Positions 32,464-38,697 of a DNA stretch of 38,697 bases are shown one piece after another. The notes under the pieces are model-generated. The model was not told the DNA's origin, did not search any database, and was given only the letters and a program-made list of their open reading frames with translations. The translations under genes were made by a program, and so were the position numbers. Source of the DNA: SZUA-254 sp031379665 (lineage in GTDB: Bacteria; Bacteroidota; Ignavibacteria; UBA10030; SZUA-254). Where the stretch lies: positions 1 to 38,697 of the forward strand of contig JANNFI010000030.1 of NCBI GenBank assembly GCA_031379665.1. Direction: 5' to 3'. Position 1 is the stretch's first letter. Each line of letters opens with the position of its first letter.

Positions 32464-33216
32464 ATGATCAGGCTTGAAAACATCAACATCGAATTGGACG
32501 GGCGCAGGATCCTCGAGGACGTTTCGTTCCAGGTGCCGACCGGGCACACGAAGGTGGTCCTGGGACCGAGCGGCGCGGGAAAAAGTTCGCTCCTGAAGAT
32601 CATCCTGGGGCTCTGGAAACCCGATTCCGGCTCGGTCTTCGTGGACAACCTGGAGATCACGGCCCTGAGCGAGAGGGAACAGATGCCGGTGCGCCGGAGG
32701 ATGTCCATGATTTTCCAGGGGAACGCCCTGTTCGACTCCCTGACGGTGGAGGAGAATGTGGGTTTCTTCCTGAAGGAGCATTCGCAGCTCCCGGAGGACG
32801 AGGTCCGCAGGAGGGTGGACGCCTGCCTCGATTTCGTCAACCTCCCCGGGACGAACGGCCTCCTCCCCGAGGAGATCAGCGGGGGGATGAAGAAGCGCGT
32901 CGCGATCGCCCGCGCCATCGCGTTCGACCCGGAGGCGATCCTCTACGACGAACCGACAACCGGGCTCGACCCCATCAACGCGAAGACCGTCACGGAACTC
33001 ATCATGAAGCTCAAGAAGGAGCGCGGTGTCACCAGCGTCATCGTGACGCACATCCTCAGGGACGCCTTCGCCGTGGGGGATTCGCTGGCCCTGATGAACG
33101 ACGGCCGGATCGTCTTCGACGGGACGCCCCGCGACCTCCTCGCCTGCCAGGACCGATTCGTGCAGGAATTCCTCTCCGAGATCCGGGAGGAAGCCAATCT
33201 CATTTTACAACCCTGA
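32464..33216 (+). CDS. mlaF: Lipid-transport ABC ATPase MlaF
   Basis: The 250-aa ATPase has Walker A G-P-S-G-A-G-K-S-S (34-42), signature I-S-G-G-M-K-K-R (about 139-146), Walker B A-I-L-Y-D-E-P followed by the T-T-G-L-D-P-I form typical of MlaF, and switch histidine in V-T-H. It energises the MlaE permease. Immediate abutment to mlaE and a 12-base gap to mlaD show one transcription unit. Confidence 0.95.
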   Translation: MIRLENINIELDGRRILEDVSFQVPTGHTKVVLGPSGAGKSSLLKIILGLWKPDSGSVFVDNLEITALSEREQMPVRRRMSMIFQGNALFDSLTVEENVGFFLKEHSQLPEDEVRRRVDACLDFVNLPGTNGLLPEEISGGMKKRVAIARAIAFDPEAILYDEPTTGLDPINAKTVTELIMKLKKERGVTSVIVTHILRDAFAVGDSLALMNDGRIVFDGTPRDLLACQDRFVQEFLSEIREEANLILQP

Positions 33217-33228
33217 ACCGGAACCGCT

Positions 33229-34191
33229 ATGAATAGTGAACAACTCCGCTGGTCGTCCCTGAAGGTCGGAATCGTGGTCCTGATCGGCCTGACCATTTTC
33301 GTCTTCATCGTCTCGATCGTCGGAACCGAACAGAACATCTTTTCCTCGACGTACGAGCTGAAACTCTTCATGCCGAACGTGCGCGGGCTCGTCGAGGGCG
33401 CGATGGTGACGCTCGGCGGCCTCAAGATCGGATACGTGACGGACCTGCGGTTCGTCACGAAGGAGGACACCACCGGCGTGGACATCACGATGAAGGTCCT
33501 CACGAAATATGCGCGGTCCATCACCGTTTCCTCGGTGGCCCAGATCAAGACCATCGGACTCCTCGGTGACCGGTACGTCGACATCTCCATCGGGCGCGAC
33601 CTCGAGGAGCCGCTGGCCGAGGGGAGCCTGCTGCCGCTGAGGGAATCGTTCGACCTGGAAGAGGCCGGGCCCCAACTCAACAAGGGCCTGAAGGACTTCA
33701 CCGAGCTGGTCTCGAACGCGCGGGACATCACCGCCACCATCAACCGCGGAGAGGGTTCCGTTGGCAAGCTGATCTCGCGTCCCGATCTCGCGGACGACAT
33801 GGAGCATTTCCTAAAATCCCTGAACGCCATCGCGGAGGCCGTCGAGGACGGAAAGGGGAGCCTCGGCCGGATGATCCACGACCAGGCGCTCTCGGAAGAC
33901 ATCGCCTCGGTGGCGTCGAACCTCCGGACGGTGACCGACCAGCTCCGAAAGGGCCAGGGGAGCATGGGGAAGTTCATCATGGACGAATCGCTCTACTCCA
34001 GCCTTTCGTCGTTCAGCGCGCGGGCGGATACCATCCTGGGGAAGGCGGCGGCGGACTCGAGCAACGTCTCGAAACTCATTTCAGACCCTGAATTCTACTC
34101 CAGGGTTTCGAAACTCCTGAAGGACCTGGACCTCCTCCTCGTCGACCTGAAGGAAAATCCCGACCGGTACGTCAAAGTCTCAGTGTTCTAA
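33229..34191 (+). CDS. mlaD: MCE-domain protein MlaD
   Basis: The 320-aa protein has an N-terminal membrane anchor (about 12-31) and an MCE domain (about 40-120: V-R-G-L-V-E-G-A-M-V-T-L-G-G-L-K-I-G-Y-V). A helical tail then carries a 34-residue repeat starting at 174, 208, 242 and 276. MCE proteins form a hexameric ring that carries lipids across the periplasm from MlaFE. The Proteobacterial MlaD (about 180 aa) lacks such a long tail. It ends one base before the flippase-like gene. Confidence 0.93.
   Translation: MNSEQLRWSSLKVGIVVLIGLTIFVFIVSIVGTEQNIFSSTYELKLFMPNVRGLVEGAMVTLGGLKIGYVTDLRFVTKEDTTGVDITMKVLTKYARSITVSSVAQIKTIGLLGDRYVDISIGRDLEEPLAEGSLLPLRESFDLEEAGPQLNKGLKDFTELVSNARDITATINRGEGSVGKLISRPDLADDMEHFLKSLNAIAEAVEDGKGSLGRMIHDQALSEDIASVASNLRTVTDQLRKGQGSMGKFIMDESLYSSLSSFSARADTILGKAAADSSNVSKLISDPEFYSRVSKLLKDLDLLLVDLKENPDRYVKVSVF
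33748..34155 (+). repeat. Four 102-bp (34-residue) coding repeats in mlaD
   Basis: The motif G-x-G-S-x-G-K/R-x-I-x-x-x-x-L begins at codons 174, 208 and 242, exactly 34 apart; a fourth, degenerate copy (D-S-S-N-V-S-K-L-I-S-D-P) begins at 276. The repeats are protein-level, with DNA diverged. Confidence 0.7.
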
Positions 34192-34192
34192 G

Positions 34193-35212
34193 TTGTCGCG
34201 CCGCGCGGCGATATCAGCACTCTTCTTCCTCCTGGGGCTCTGCCTCTTCGTCTACCTCGTCGCGAGCTTCGGCGCCGCGACGATCGTCTCCCACGTGGCG
34301 GTCGTCGGCTGGCGGCTTCCGGCGGTCTTCCTCATCTGGCTGGTCATCTACGTCCTGAACACGGCGGCGTGGCGGCTCGCCCTCGGCTCCAACGGGGCCG
34401 GCGTCGGGACAGGGAGGCTGTTCATGATCACCGTCTCGGGGTTCGTCATCAACTATCTCACTCCGGTGGTGGCCCTGGGGGGCGAACCGTACAAGGCCGG
34501 GGCGCTCTCGGGCGCAATGGGGACGCGGAAGGCGATCTCCTCGGTGGTGCTCTACAGGATGGTCCACCTGCTCGGCCACATGTCGTTCCTCCTCGCGGGC
34601 ATCGCGGCGGCGTTCCTCTTCGTCCCGCTCCGACCCGCGGTCGCCATCGCCCTCGCGGCTGCGGGCCTCTTCATCGGCGTCGTGATCTTCCTGACGCTGC
34701 GCGGATCGAGGGACGGCGTCTTCGATACGATCGGGAGGTGGGTGGCGAAATCCCGGTTGCTCGGATTCCTTTCGCGCCCCCTCGAGCGCTATCGGGGGGA
34801 GCTCTCGGGGTTGGACCGGGTGATCACCGACGTCTACCGGCACGACCGACCCGCGTTTGTCGCGAGCGTGGCCCTGGAGTTCCTCAGCAGGCTCCTGATG
34901 GGCGTCGAGGTTTTCGTGATACTCGGTGCGCTCGGCCACGTCGTCTCGCTCAGCGAGGCGGTCTACGTGTACGTAATGTATTCGATCGCCATCAACCTGT
35001 TCTTCTTCATCCCGATGAACGTCGGGGCCCGCGAGGGCGGAATCCTGATCGGGATGGAGGGGCTCGCGGCCGACCCGGCGACCGGGATCTCGGTCGGCAT
35101 CATCCTCCGGATCAGGGAATTCGCATGGATCGCGATCGGGTTGTTGTTCATCGCCATCGTCCCGGGCCTGAAGAGAGAGGTGGAGGGGGACGACGCGCCC
35201 GCCGGGAGGTGA
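34193..35212 (+). CDS. UPF0104/LPG-synthase-TM-like membrane protein (flippase-like)
   Basis: The 339-aa polytopic protein has about eight membrane segments and family marks: W-L-V-I-Y-V-L-N-T-A-A-W-R near the start, N-Y-L-T-P-V-V-A-L-G-G-E-P-Y-K-A in the middle, and F-F-I-P-M-N-V-G-A-R-E-G-G near the end. The family is related to the flippase part of lysylphosphatidylglycerol synthase and to glycolipid translocases. It probably moves or senses lipids across the inner membrane. The TTG start at 34193, one base after the mlaD stop, is used because the first membrane helix begins at once and no ATG lies nearby. The translation start is therefore less sure than the gene. Confidence 0.82.
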   Translation: MSRRAAISALFFLLGLCLFVYLVASFGAATIVSHVAVVGWRLPAVFLIWLVIYVLNTAAWRLALGSNGAGVGTGRLFMITVSGFVINYLTPVVALGGEPYKAGALSGAMGTRKAISSVVLYRMVHLLGHMSFLLAGIAAAFLFVPLRPAVAIALAAAGLFIGVVIFLTLRGSRDGVFDTIGRWVAKSRLLGFLSRPLERYRGELSGLDRVITDVYRHDRPAFVASVALEFLSRLLMGVEVFVILGALGHVVSLSEAVYVYVMYSIAINLFFFIPMNVGAREGGILIGMEGLAADPATGISVGIILRIREFAWIAIGLLFIAIVPGLKREVEGDDAPAGR

Positions 35213-35283
35213 GGTTTTGGTAATCTTGGCATTTATCGTTAAATTCACATGACATTTTTACGTTTTTTCACTCGTCGGGTCGC

Positions 35284-35299
35284 AACAAACCGGTTTGTT
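35284..35299. promoter_or_regulatory. Perfect 16-bp palindrome, candidate operator
   Basis: AACAAACC-GGTTTGTT is exactly self-complementary. It lies 42 bases before the GTG of the next gene, in an AT-richer gap (35213-35340) that otherwise shows no clear promoter or terminator. Confidence 0.5.
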
Positions 35300-35340
35300 C
35301 CGCGAAATTTACTGTTCGATCAAAGGGTCATTCGACCGTC

Positions 35341-35808
35341 GTGACTATTCTACCCCATCTCGCGCTGACCACCCTCGGGATACAGGCCCTGGGGCTTGAG
35401 GGCGCCGACATCGCACTCGCATATGCGTTCGGATACGGCATCGACCTCGTGGACCACCCGATCAAGCTCCCGCTCTATACAAGGAAGAATGGTCGGAAGA
35501 ACGAGACCCACTACCATTGGCGTACGCCGCTCCAGGAGCCGGTCGCGCTCCTCTGGATCGCGCCGTTGTCGGTCTATCTCGCGACGGCCGTCCCCGTGCT
35601 GTTTTTCATTTCGCACTTCGCGCTGGACTACATGGTGAGTTACGAGAAGCGTCCGTTCGCGCCGTTCAGTCTCTATTCCACCGAGGGAGTCCTCACCGGC
35701 TATTCCGACGCCGCGAAGGAAGTCGTCGTGACCTCGCTCTGTCTCGCCGGGTCGTTCGCACTCGGGCACCGGCAGATCTTGAATTTCATCGGAGGGCTCT
35801 TCGGATGA
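35341..35808 (+). CDS. Small polytopic membrane protein, YdjM/DUF457-like
   Basis: The 155-aa protein has three to four membrane segments and histidine/aspartate clusters placed like those in YdjM-type membrane-bound putative hydrolases: D-L-V-D-H-P at about 35-40, H-Y-H-W-R-T-P-L-Q-E-P at about 57-67, and S-H-F-A-L-D-Y at about 90-96, followed by P-F-A-P-F. These clusters could hold a metal ion at the membrane surface. The family has no proven substrate, and my assignment rests on motif layout only. GTG is used as start; no strong ribosome binding site is seen. Its stop overlaps the ATG of the CDP-alcohol transferase gene (ATGA), so it belongs to the lipid head-group set. Confidence 0.7.
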   Translation: MTILPHLALTTLGIQALGLEGADIALAYAFGYGIDLVDHPIKLPLYTRKNGRKNETHYHWRTPLQEPVALLWIAPLSVYLATAVPVLFFISHFALDYMVSYEKRPFAPFSLYSTEGVLTGYSDAAKEVVVTSLCLAGSFALGHRQILNFIGGLFG

Positions 35809-36446
35809 AGAATCCCGCCGACCGCGCTCTGGCCGCGTTGATCGTCTTTTCGCACGAAACGCTCGGCCTCTCGCCGAACCAGCTTTCCGCCATTGGACTG
35901 GCGCTCGGCCTCCTGGCCGCCCTGCTCGCGGCGACCGGGCACATCGGGGCCGCGATGGTCGTGCTTGCGGTGTCTCAGCTGGTTGATGGGCTCGACGGGG
36001 GCGTGGCGAGGCGGTACGGGCTCCAGTCCGAACGCGGCCGGCTCATCGAGGCCGTCGTGGATCGGACGTGCGAGATCGCATTTTTTCTGGCCCTCGCCGC
36101 CGCAGGGCTGGCAACGCTGAAAATCGCCGCGCTCGCCTGCATCGCCGTTCTCCTGGTGACGCTCGGGGAACGGGCCTCCGGGTTCGACCCCGGGTTCAAG
36201 CGGTTCATGATGTATTTCGGGTACGCTCTCTACGCGTGGGCTGGCGTACCCGGCTTCGAGATCGCTCTGAGTGTGGTCTTCTTCGCCAACCTCGCCGGTT
36301 TCGCCGTCGGCACCGTTCTGGCCGACTACCGCTTCCAGGGGGAGATCGACGAAGCGGTGATCGTACGCAGGGATTTTGAAGCCGGGTCGGGCATCGCGCG
36401 TCGCCCCGACGATCCGCCGACCTTTCTCTCGAAGCTGTTCTCGTGA
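35805..36446 (+). CDS. CDP-alcohol phosphatidyltransferase family protein (variant motif)
   Basis: The 213-aa membrane enzyme has about six helices, the N-terminal S-P-N-Q-L-S entry motif, and the family signature D61-G-L-D64-G65-x2-A68-R69-x8-G78-x3-E82-x3-D86. The family consensus has Asp at the position of E82. The gene starts at the ATG at 35805 that overlaps the previous stop. These enzymes displace CMP from a CDP-alcohol with an acceptor alcohol, making phospholipids or phosphodiesters in the inner membrane. The following RimK-like and aminotransferase genes suggest an unusual head group, which is inference. Its stop overlaps the ligase start (GTGA). Confidence 0.85.
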   Translation: MKNPADRALAALIVFSHETLGLSPNQLSAIGLALGLLAALLAATGHIGAAMVVLAVSQLVDGLDGGVARRYGLQSERGRLIEAVVDRTCEIAFFLALAAAGLATLKIAALACIAVLLVTLGERASGFDPGFKRFMMYFGYALYAWAGVPGFEIALSVVFFANLAGFAVGTVLADYRFQGEIDEAVIVRRDFEAGSGIARRPDDPPTFLSKLFS

Positions 36447-37273
36447 CCATCCGGCTCGCGGGCATCCGGAGGAAGACGGAGTTCTCGCCCAACCACGTCG
36501 TCAACGACTCCCTCATCATCCACCGGACGGGCGACGCCCTGCGGGCGCTCGGCGCCGAGGTCACCTGGTACGACGAAGGGACCGTGAACCCCGACGCCTT
36601 CCCGGAGCGGGTCGCCTTCTCGATGGCGCAGGGCCCGTCGGGCTCCGCCACGCTCTCGAAGATCGAAGACCGGGGGGTCCTGATCATCAACTCCCCCCGG
36701 AGCGTGATGAACTGTTACCGGACCAGCATGGTGAAGCTCCTCCCGGCGGCGGGGATACCGTTTCCGAAGAGCGTCATCGTCTCCACCGACGCCGGCGTCG
36801 CCCCGCGCGGGGCGGGCTTCACGTCGTCGAAGATCTGGATCAAGCGCGGCGACGTGCACGCGGTGCACAAGGAGGACGTCACGCTCGCCTCCACCAACGA
36901 CGAGGAGCTGACGCTGCTGAGGGAATTCTACGCGAGGGACATCCGCCAGGCGATCCTCCAGGAACACCTTGAGGGGGACACGGTGAAGTTCTACGCGGTC
37001 CGCGGCTCGGACCTCTTCCACTGGTACTACCTGAACGGCGTCCATCGCGCACCGTTCTCGATCGAATCGCTCCGCGAAATCGCTTCGGTGGCGGCGGAGA
37101 CGCTCGGGCTGTTCGTGTACGGGGGCGATGCGATCGTCGCCCTTGACGGCTCCCTCACCATCATCGACATCAACGACTGGCCGAGTTTCGCGCCGGTCCG
37201 CGAGGACGCGAGCCGCGAAATCGCGCATCTCGTGTTCAGCAAAGCCCAACACTTCCTTGAATCCGATGACTAA
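36443..37273 (+). CDS. RimK-like ATP-grasp ligase
   Basis: The 276-aa protein has an N-terminal domain with a G-A-E-V-T-W-Y-D strand, the N-S-P-R-S-V segment followed by L-L-P-A-A-G-I-P-F-P-K-S, an ATP-grasp domain with I-W-I-K-R-G-D and L-Q-E-H-L-E-G-D-T-V-K-F-Y-A-V, and a metal-binding end I-I-D-I-N-D-W-P-S-F. ATP-grasp ligases activate a carboxylate by phosphorylation and join it to an amine or thiol. RimK relatives add amino acids to proteins or cofactors. The GTG start overlaps the previous stop as GTGA. The gene overlaps the aminotransferase gene by 8 bases. It could amidate a lipid head group or a precursor, but the substrate is unknown. Confidence 0.82.
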   Translation: MTIRLAGIRRKTEFSPNHVVNDSLIIHRTGDALRALGAEVTWYDEGTVNPDAFPERVAFSMAQGPSGSATLSKIEDRGVLIINSPRSVMNCYRTSMVKLLPAAGIPFPKSVIVSTDAGVAPRGAGFTSSKIWIKRGDVHAVHKEDVTLASTNDEELTLLREFYARDIRQAILQEHLEGDTVKFYAVRGSDLFHWYYLNGVHRAPFSIESLREIASVAAETLGLFVYGGDAIVALDGSLTIIDINDWPSFAPVREDASREIAHLVFSKAQHFLESDD

Positions 37274-38606
37274 GAAAGCAAACGTGTACACTGCGATCCC
37301 CGGCCCGAAATCGAAGGCGATCTTCGACCTGGAACAGCAGTACATCTCCCCCGGAGTCCAGACCATCGCCACGCTGTCGCAGCTCGCCCTCGAAAAGGGG
37401 GAGGGGTGCGTCGTCGAGGACGTTGACGGCAACCGCTACATCGACTTCTTCGCCGGCGTGGCCGTCGCGAGCCTCGGGTACAACCATCCGCGGTACGTGA
37501 AGGCGATCCAGGAGCAGGTCGCCAGGATCCACGTCGGGTCGTTCGTGACGCAGGTGCGCGCCGACCTTTCGAAACTGCTCGCCGAGAACGCGGCGTTCGA
37601 TCTGCGCCGGACGCAGTACTACAGCGGCGGCGCCGAGGCCGTCGAGGCCGCGCTGAGGCTGGCGAAATCGTACACGAAAAAGACCGAAGTGATCGGCTTC
37701 TGGGGGGGCTTCCACGGGAAAACCCTCGGCGTGGTCGGCCTGATCGGCGACAGCTTCAAGCACGAGCTCGGCCCGCTCCCGTTCGGCATCTATAATACGC
37801 CGTACGCCAACTGCCGAAGATGCCCGCTCAACCATACGTTCCCCTCCTGCGACTGGGCCTGCGTGGACTTCATCCGCGACAAGGTCCGGATCGAAACCAC
37901 CAACGACGTGGCCGCGCTCATCGTGGAGCCGATCCAGGGGACGAACGGCAACGTGGTCCCGCCGGCGGGCTACCTCCTCGAGCTGAGAAAGATCGCCGAC
38001 GAGATCGGCGCGCTGCTGATCGTCGACGAGATGATCACCGGGTTCGGCAGGACGGGGAAGATGTTCGGTTGCCAGCACGACAACGTGAGGCCCGACATCG
38101 TCACGATCGGCAAGAGCTTCGGCGGGGGTTACCCGATGACCGGGCTGATGTCGCGCGACGAGGTCATCATGGCCAAACCGTTCAGCAACCCGAGCGGCAG
38201 TTCCTCGAGTTACGGCGGCAACCCGCTCGCCTCGGCCGCGGCGCTGGTCACCGTGCGGACCATCCTCGAGGAGGGCCTCGTGGAAAACTCCGCGAAGGTG
38301 GGCGCCTTCATGATGGGGCGCCTGGAGGCGATGAAGGAGAAATACCCGTTTATCGGCGAGGTGCGCGGGAAGGGCCTGCTGATCGGCGTGGAGCTGGTGA
38401 AGAACCGCGCAACGAAGGAAAAGCTCGACAAGGACACCTGCAAGTTGATTTTCCACGAGTGCCTGAAGCGCGGCCTCATCATGATGGGATACAACCCCGA
38501 CATCCGGATCAACCCCCCGCTCGTGATCGACGAGGCCACGGCGGCCGAGGGACTCTCCATCATGGACGAAGTCTTCGCTCATGTCGCTGATCGCATCAAC
38601 GTATAA
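37266..38606 (+). CDS. Class III PLP-dependent aminotransferase
   Basis: The 446-aa enzyme has the S-G-G-A-E-A-V-E-A-A phosphate-binding segment (about 120-129), F-H-G-K-T-L-G at 149-155, D254 in L-I-V-D-E-M-I-T-G-F-G-R-T-G, and PLP-lysine K283 in I-G-K-S-F-G-G-G-Y-P. A cysteine cluster C183-x2-C186-x8-C195-x3-C199 lies in the middle, similar to segments in some GABA-type aminotransferases. The family transfers amino groups from omega- or alpha-amines to 2-oxo acids. A related enzyme, ethanolamine-phosphate phospho-lyase, acts on a lipid precursor, so a head-group role fits here, without proof. It ends inside the start of the next CDP-alcohol transferase gene. Confidence 0.9.
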   Translation: MTKKANVYTAIPGPKSKAIFDLEQQYISPGVQTIATLSQLALEKGEGCVVEDVDGNRYIDFFAGVAVASLGYNHPRYVKAIQEQVARIHVGSFVTQVRADLSKLLAENAAFDLRRTQYYSGGAEAVEAALRLAKSYTKKTEVIGFWGGFHGKTLGVVGLIGDSFKHELGPLPFGIYNTPYANCRRCPLNHTFPSCDWACVDFIRDKVRIETTNDVAALIVEPIQGTNGNVVPPAGYLLELRKIADEIGALLIVDEMITGFGRTGKMFGCQHDNVRPDIVTIGKSFGGGYPMTGLMSRDEVIMAKPFSNPSGSSSSYGGNPLASAAALVTVRTILEEGLVENSAKVGAFMMGRLEAMKEKYPFIGEVRGKGLLIGVELVKNRATKEKLDKDTCKLIFHECLKRGLIMMGYNPDIRINPPLVIDEATAAEGLSIMDEVFAHVADRINV

Positions 38607-38697
38607 ACACCCCGACGTCGAGGAAACGATCGACGTCTGGTTCTTCCGCCCCCTCGGTTACCTCGTCGCCAGGGCGTGCGTGCCGCTGGGCGTCACG
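38581..38697 (+). CDS. CDP-alcohol phosphatidyltransferase family protein, N-terminal part (runs off right edge)
   Basis: The first 39 residues (start ATG at 38581, 26 bases inside the aminotransferase gene) read as a short polar region, then W-F-F-R-P-L-G-Y-L-V-A-R-A-C-V-P-L-G-V-T. This is the start of a second CDP-alcohol phosphatidyltransferase: the pattern R-P-x-x-x-x-x-A-R-x-x-x-x-x-G-V-T normally leads into P-N-x-x-T and the first helix. The catalytic D-G-x-x-A-R motif lies outside the window, so the assignment is provisional. The overlap puts it in the same unit as the genes before it. Confidence 0.6.
   Translation, partial: MSLIASTYKHPDVEETIDVWFFRPLGYLVARACVPLGVT

Noticed and set aside
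37236..38582. 448-codon open frame opposite the aminotransferase
   Set aside because: Shadow frame; the aminotransferase has intact PLP motifs.

Overview
The window reads as a stretch of chromosome from a high-GC member of the Bacteroidota/Ignavibacteria-type (FCB) lineage. The signs are a secreted protein with a type IX secretion sorting domain (NYPNPFNPST motif near its C-terminus), a GldA/GldF/GldG-type ABC cluster, a DUF5916 outer-membrane protein, LpxH (so a lipid A-bearing Gram-negative envelope) and an Mla-type lipid transporter. Most of the window looks about 58-67% GC in lines I counted; the first kilobase is clearly lower (about 42-52%). Several intergenic regions carry ordinary sigma70-like promoters (TTGACA-like, 17-bp spacer, TATATT-like) rather than the Bacteroides TAnnTTTG type. 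I cannot assign a genus.

Layout. 1-1173: low-GC left edge with a truncated lipoprotein gene coupled to a membrane-anchored thioredoxin-like gene, then a tRNA-Leu(CAG) and its terminator, all on the minus strand. 1292-2031: a stand-alone response regulator receiver and a small membrane protein (plus). 2065-8415: a long minus-strand run: leucine-type dehydrogenase, nusB, a UMF1-type MFS transporter, a lone DsbD N-terminal-like domain, lpxH and a class A PBP. 8528-14373: Obg GTPase, an unrecognised 374-aa protein and a roughly 1240-aa TPR protein, tightly coupled. 14563-17238: the T9SS-sorted Asp-box protein (plus). 17231-20685: shikimate kinase, an outer-membrane beta-barrel protein and a PpiD-like periplasmic chaperone (minus). 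20897-23248: threonine synthase, a STAS protein and a DUF2238 membrane protein (plus). 23245-25920: DUF5916 protein (minus).

26230-38697 is a nearly continuous plus-strand array devoted to envelope and lipid functions: GldA/F/G-type ABC exporter with a DUF4340-LysM partner, a sugar/alcohol nucleotidyltransferase, MlaE-MlaF-MlaD, a UPF0104 flippase-like protein, and after a 128-bp gap holding a perfect 16-bp palindrome, a coupled set of YdjM-like membrane protein, CDP-alcohol phosphatidyltransferase, RimK-like ATP-grasp ligase, class III aminotransferase and a second CDP-alcohol phosphatidyltransferase running off the right edge. I read this last set as a candidate uncharacterised polar-lipid head-group pathway; it is the most interesting part of the window, but the product cannot be told from sequence alone.

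Many gene pairs overlap as ATGA, GTGA or TAATG, so the main transcription units are easy to see. No CRISPR array, transposase, phage gene or rRNA was found.
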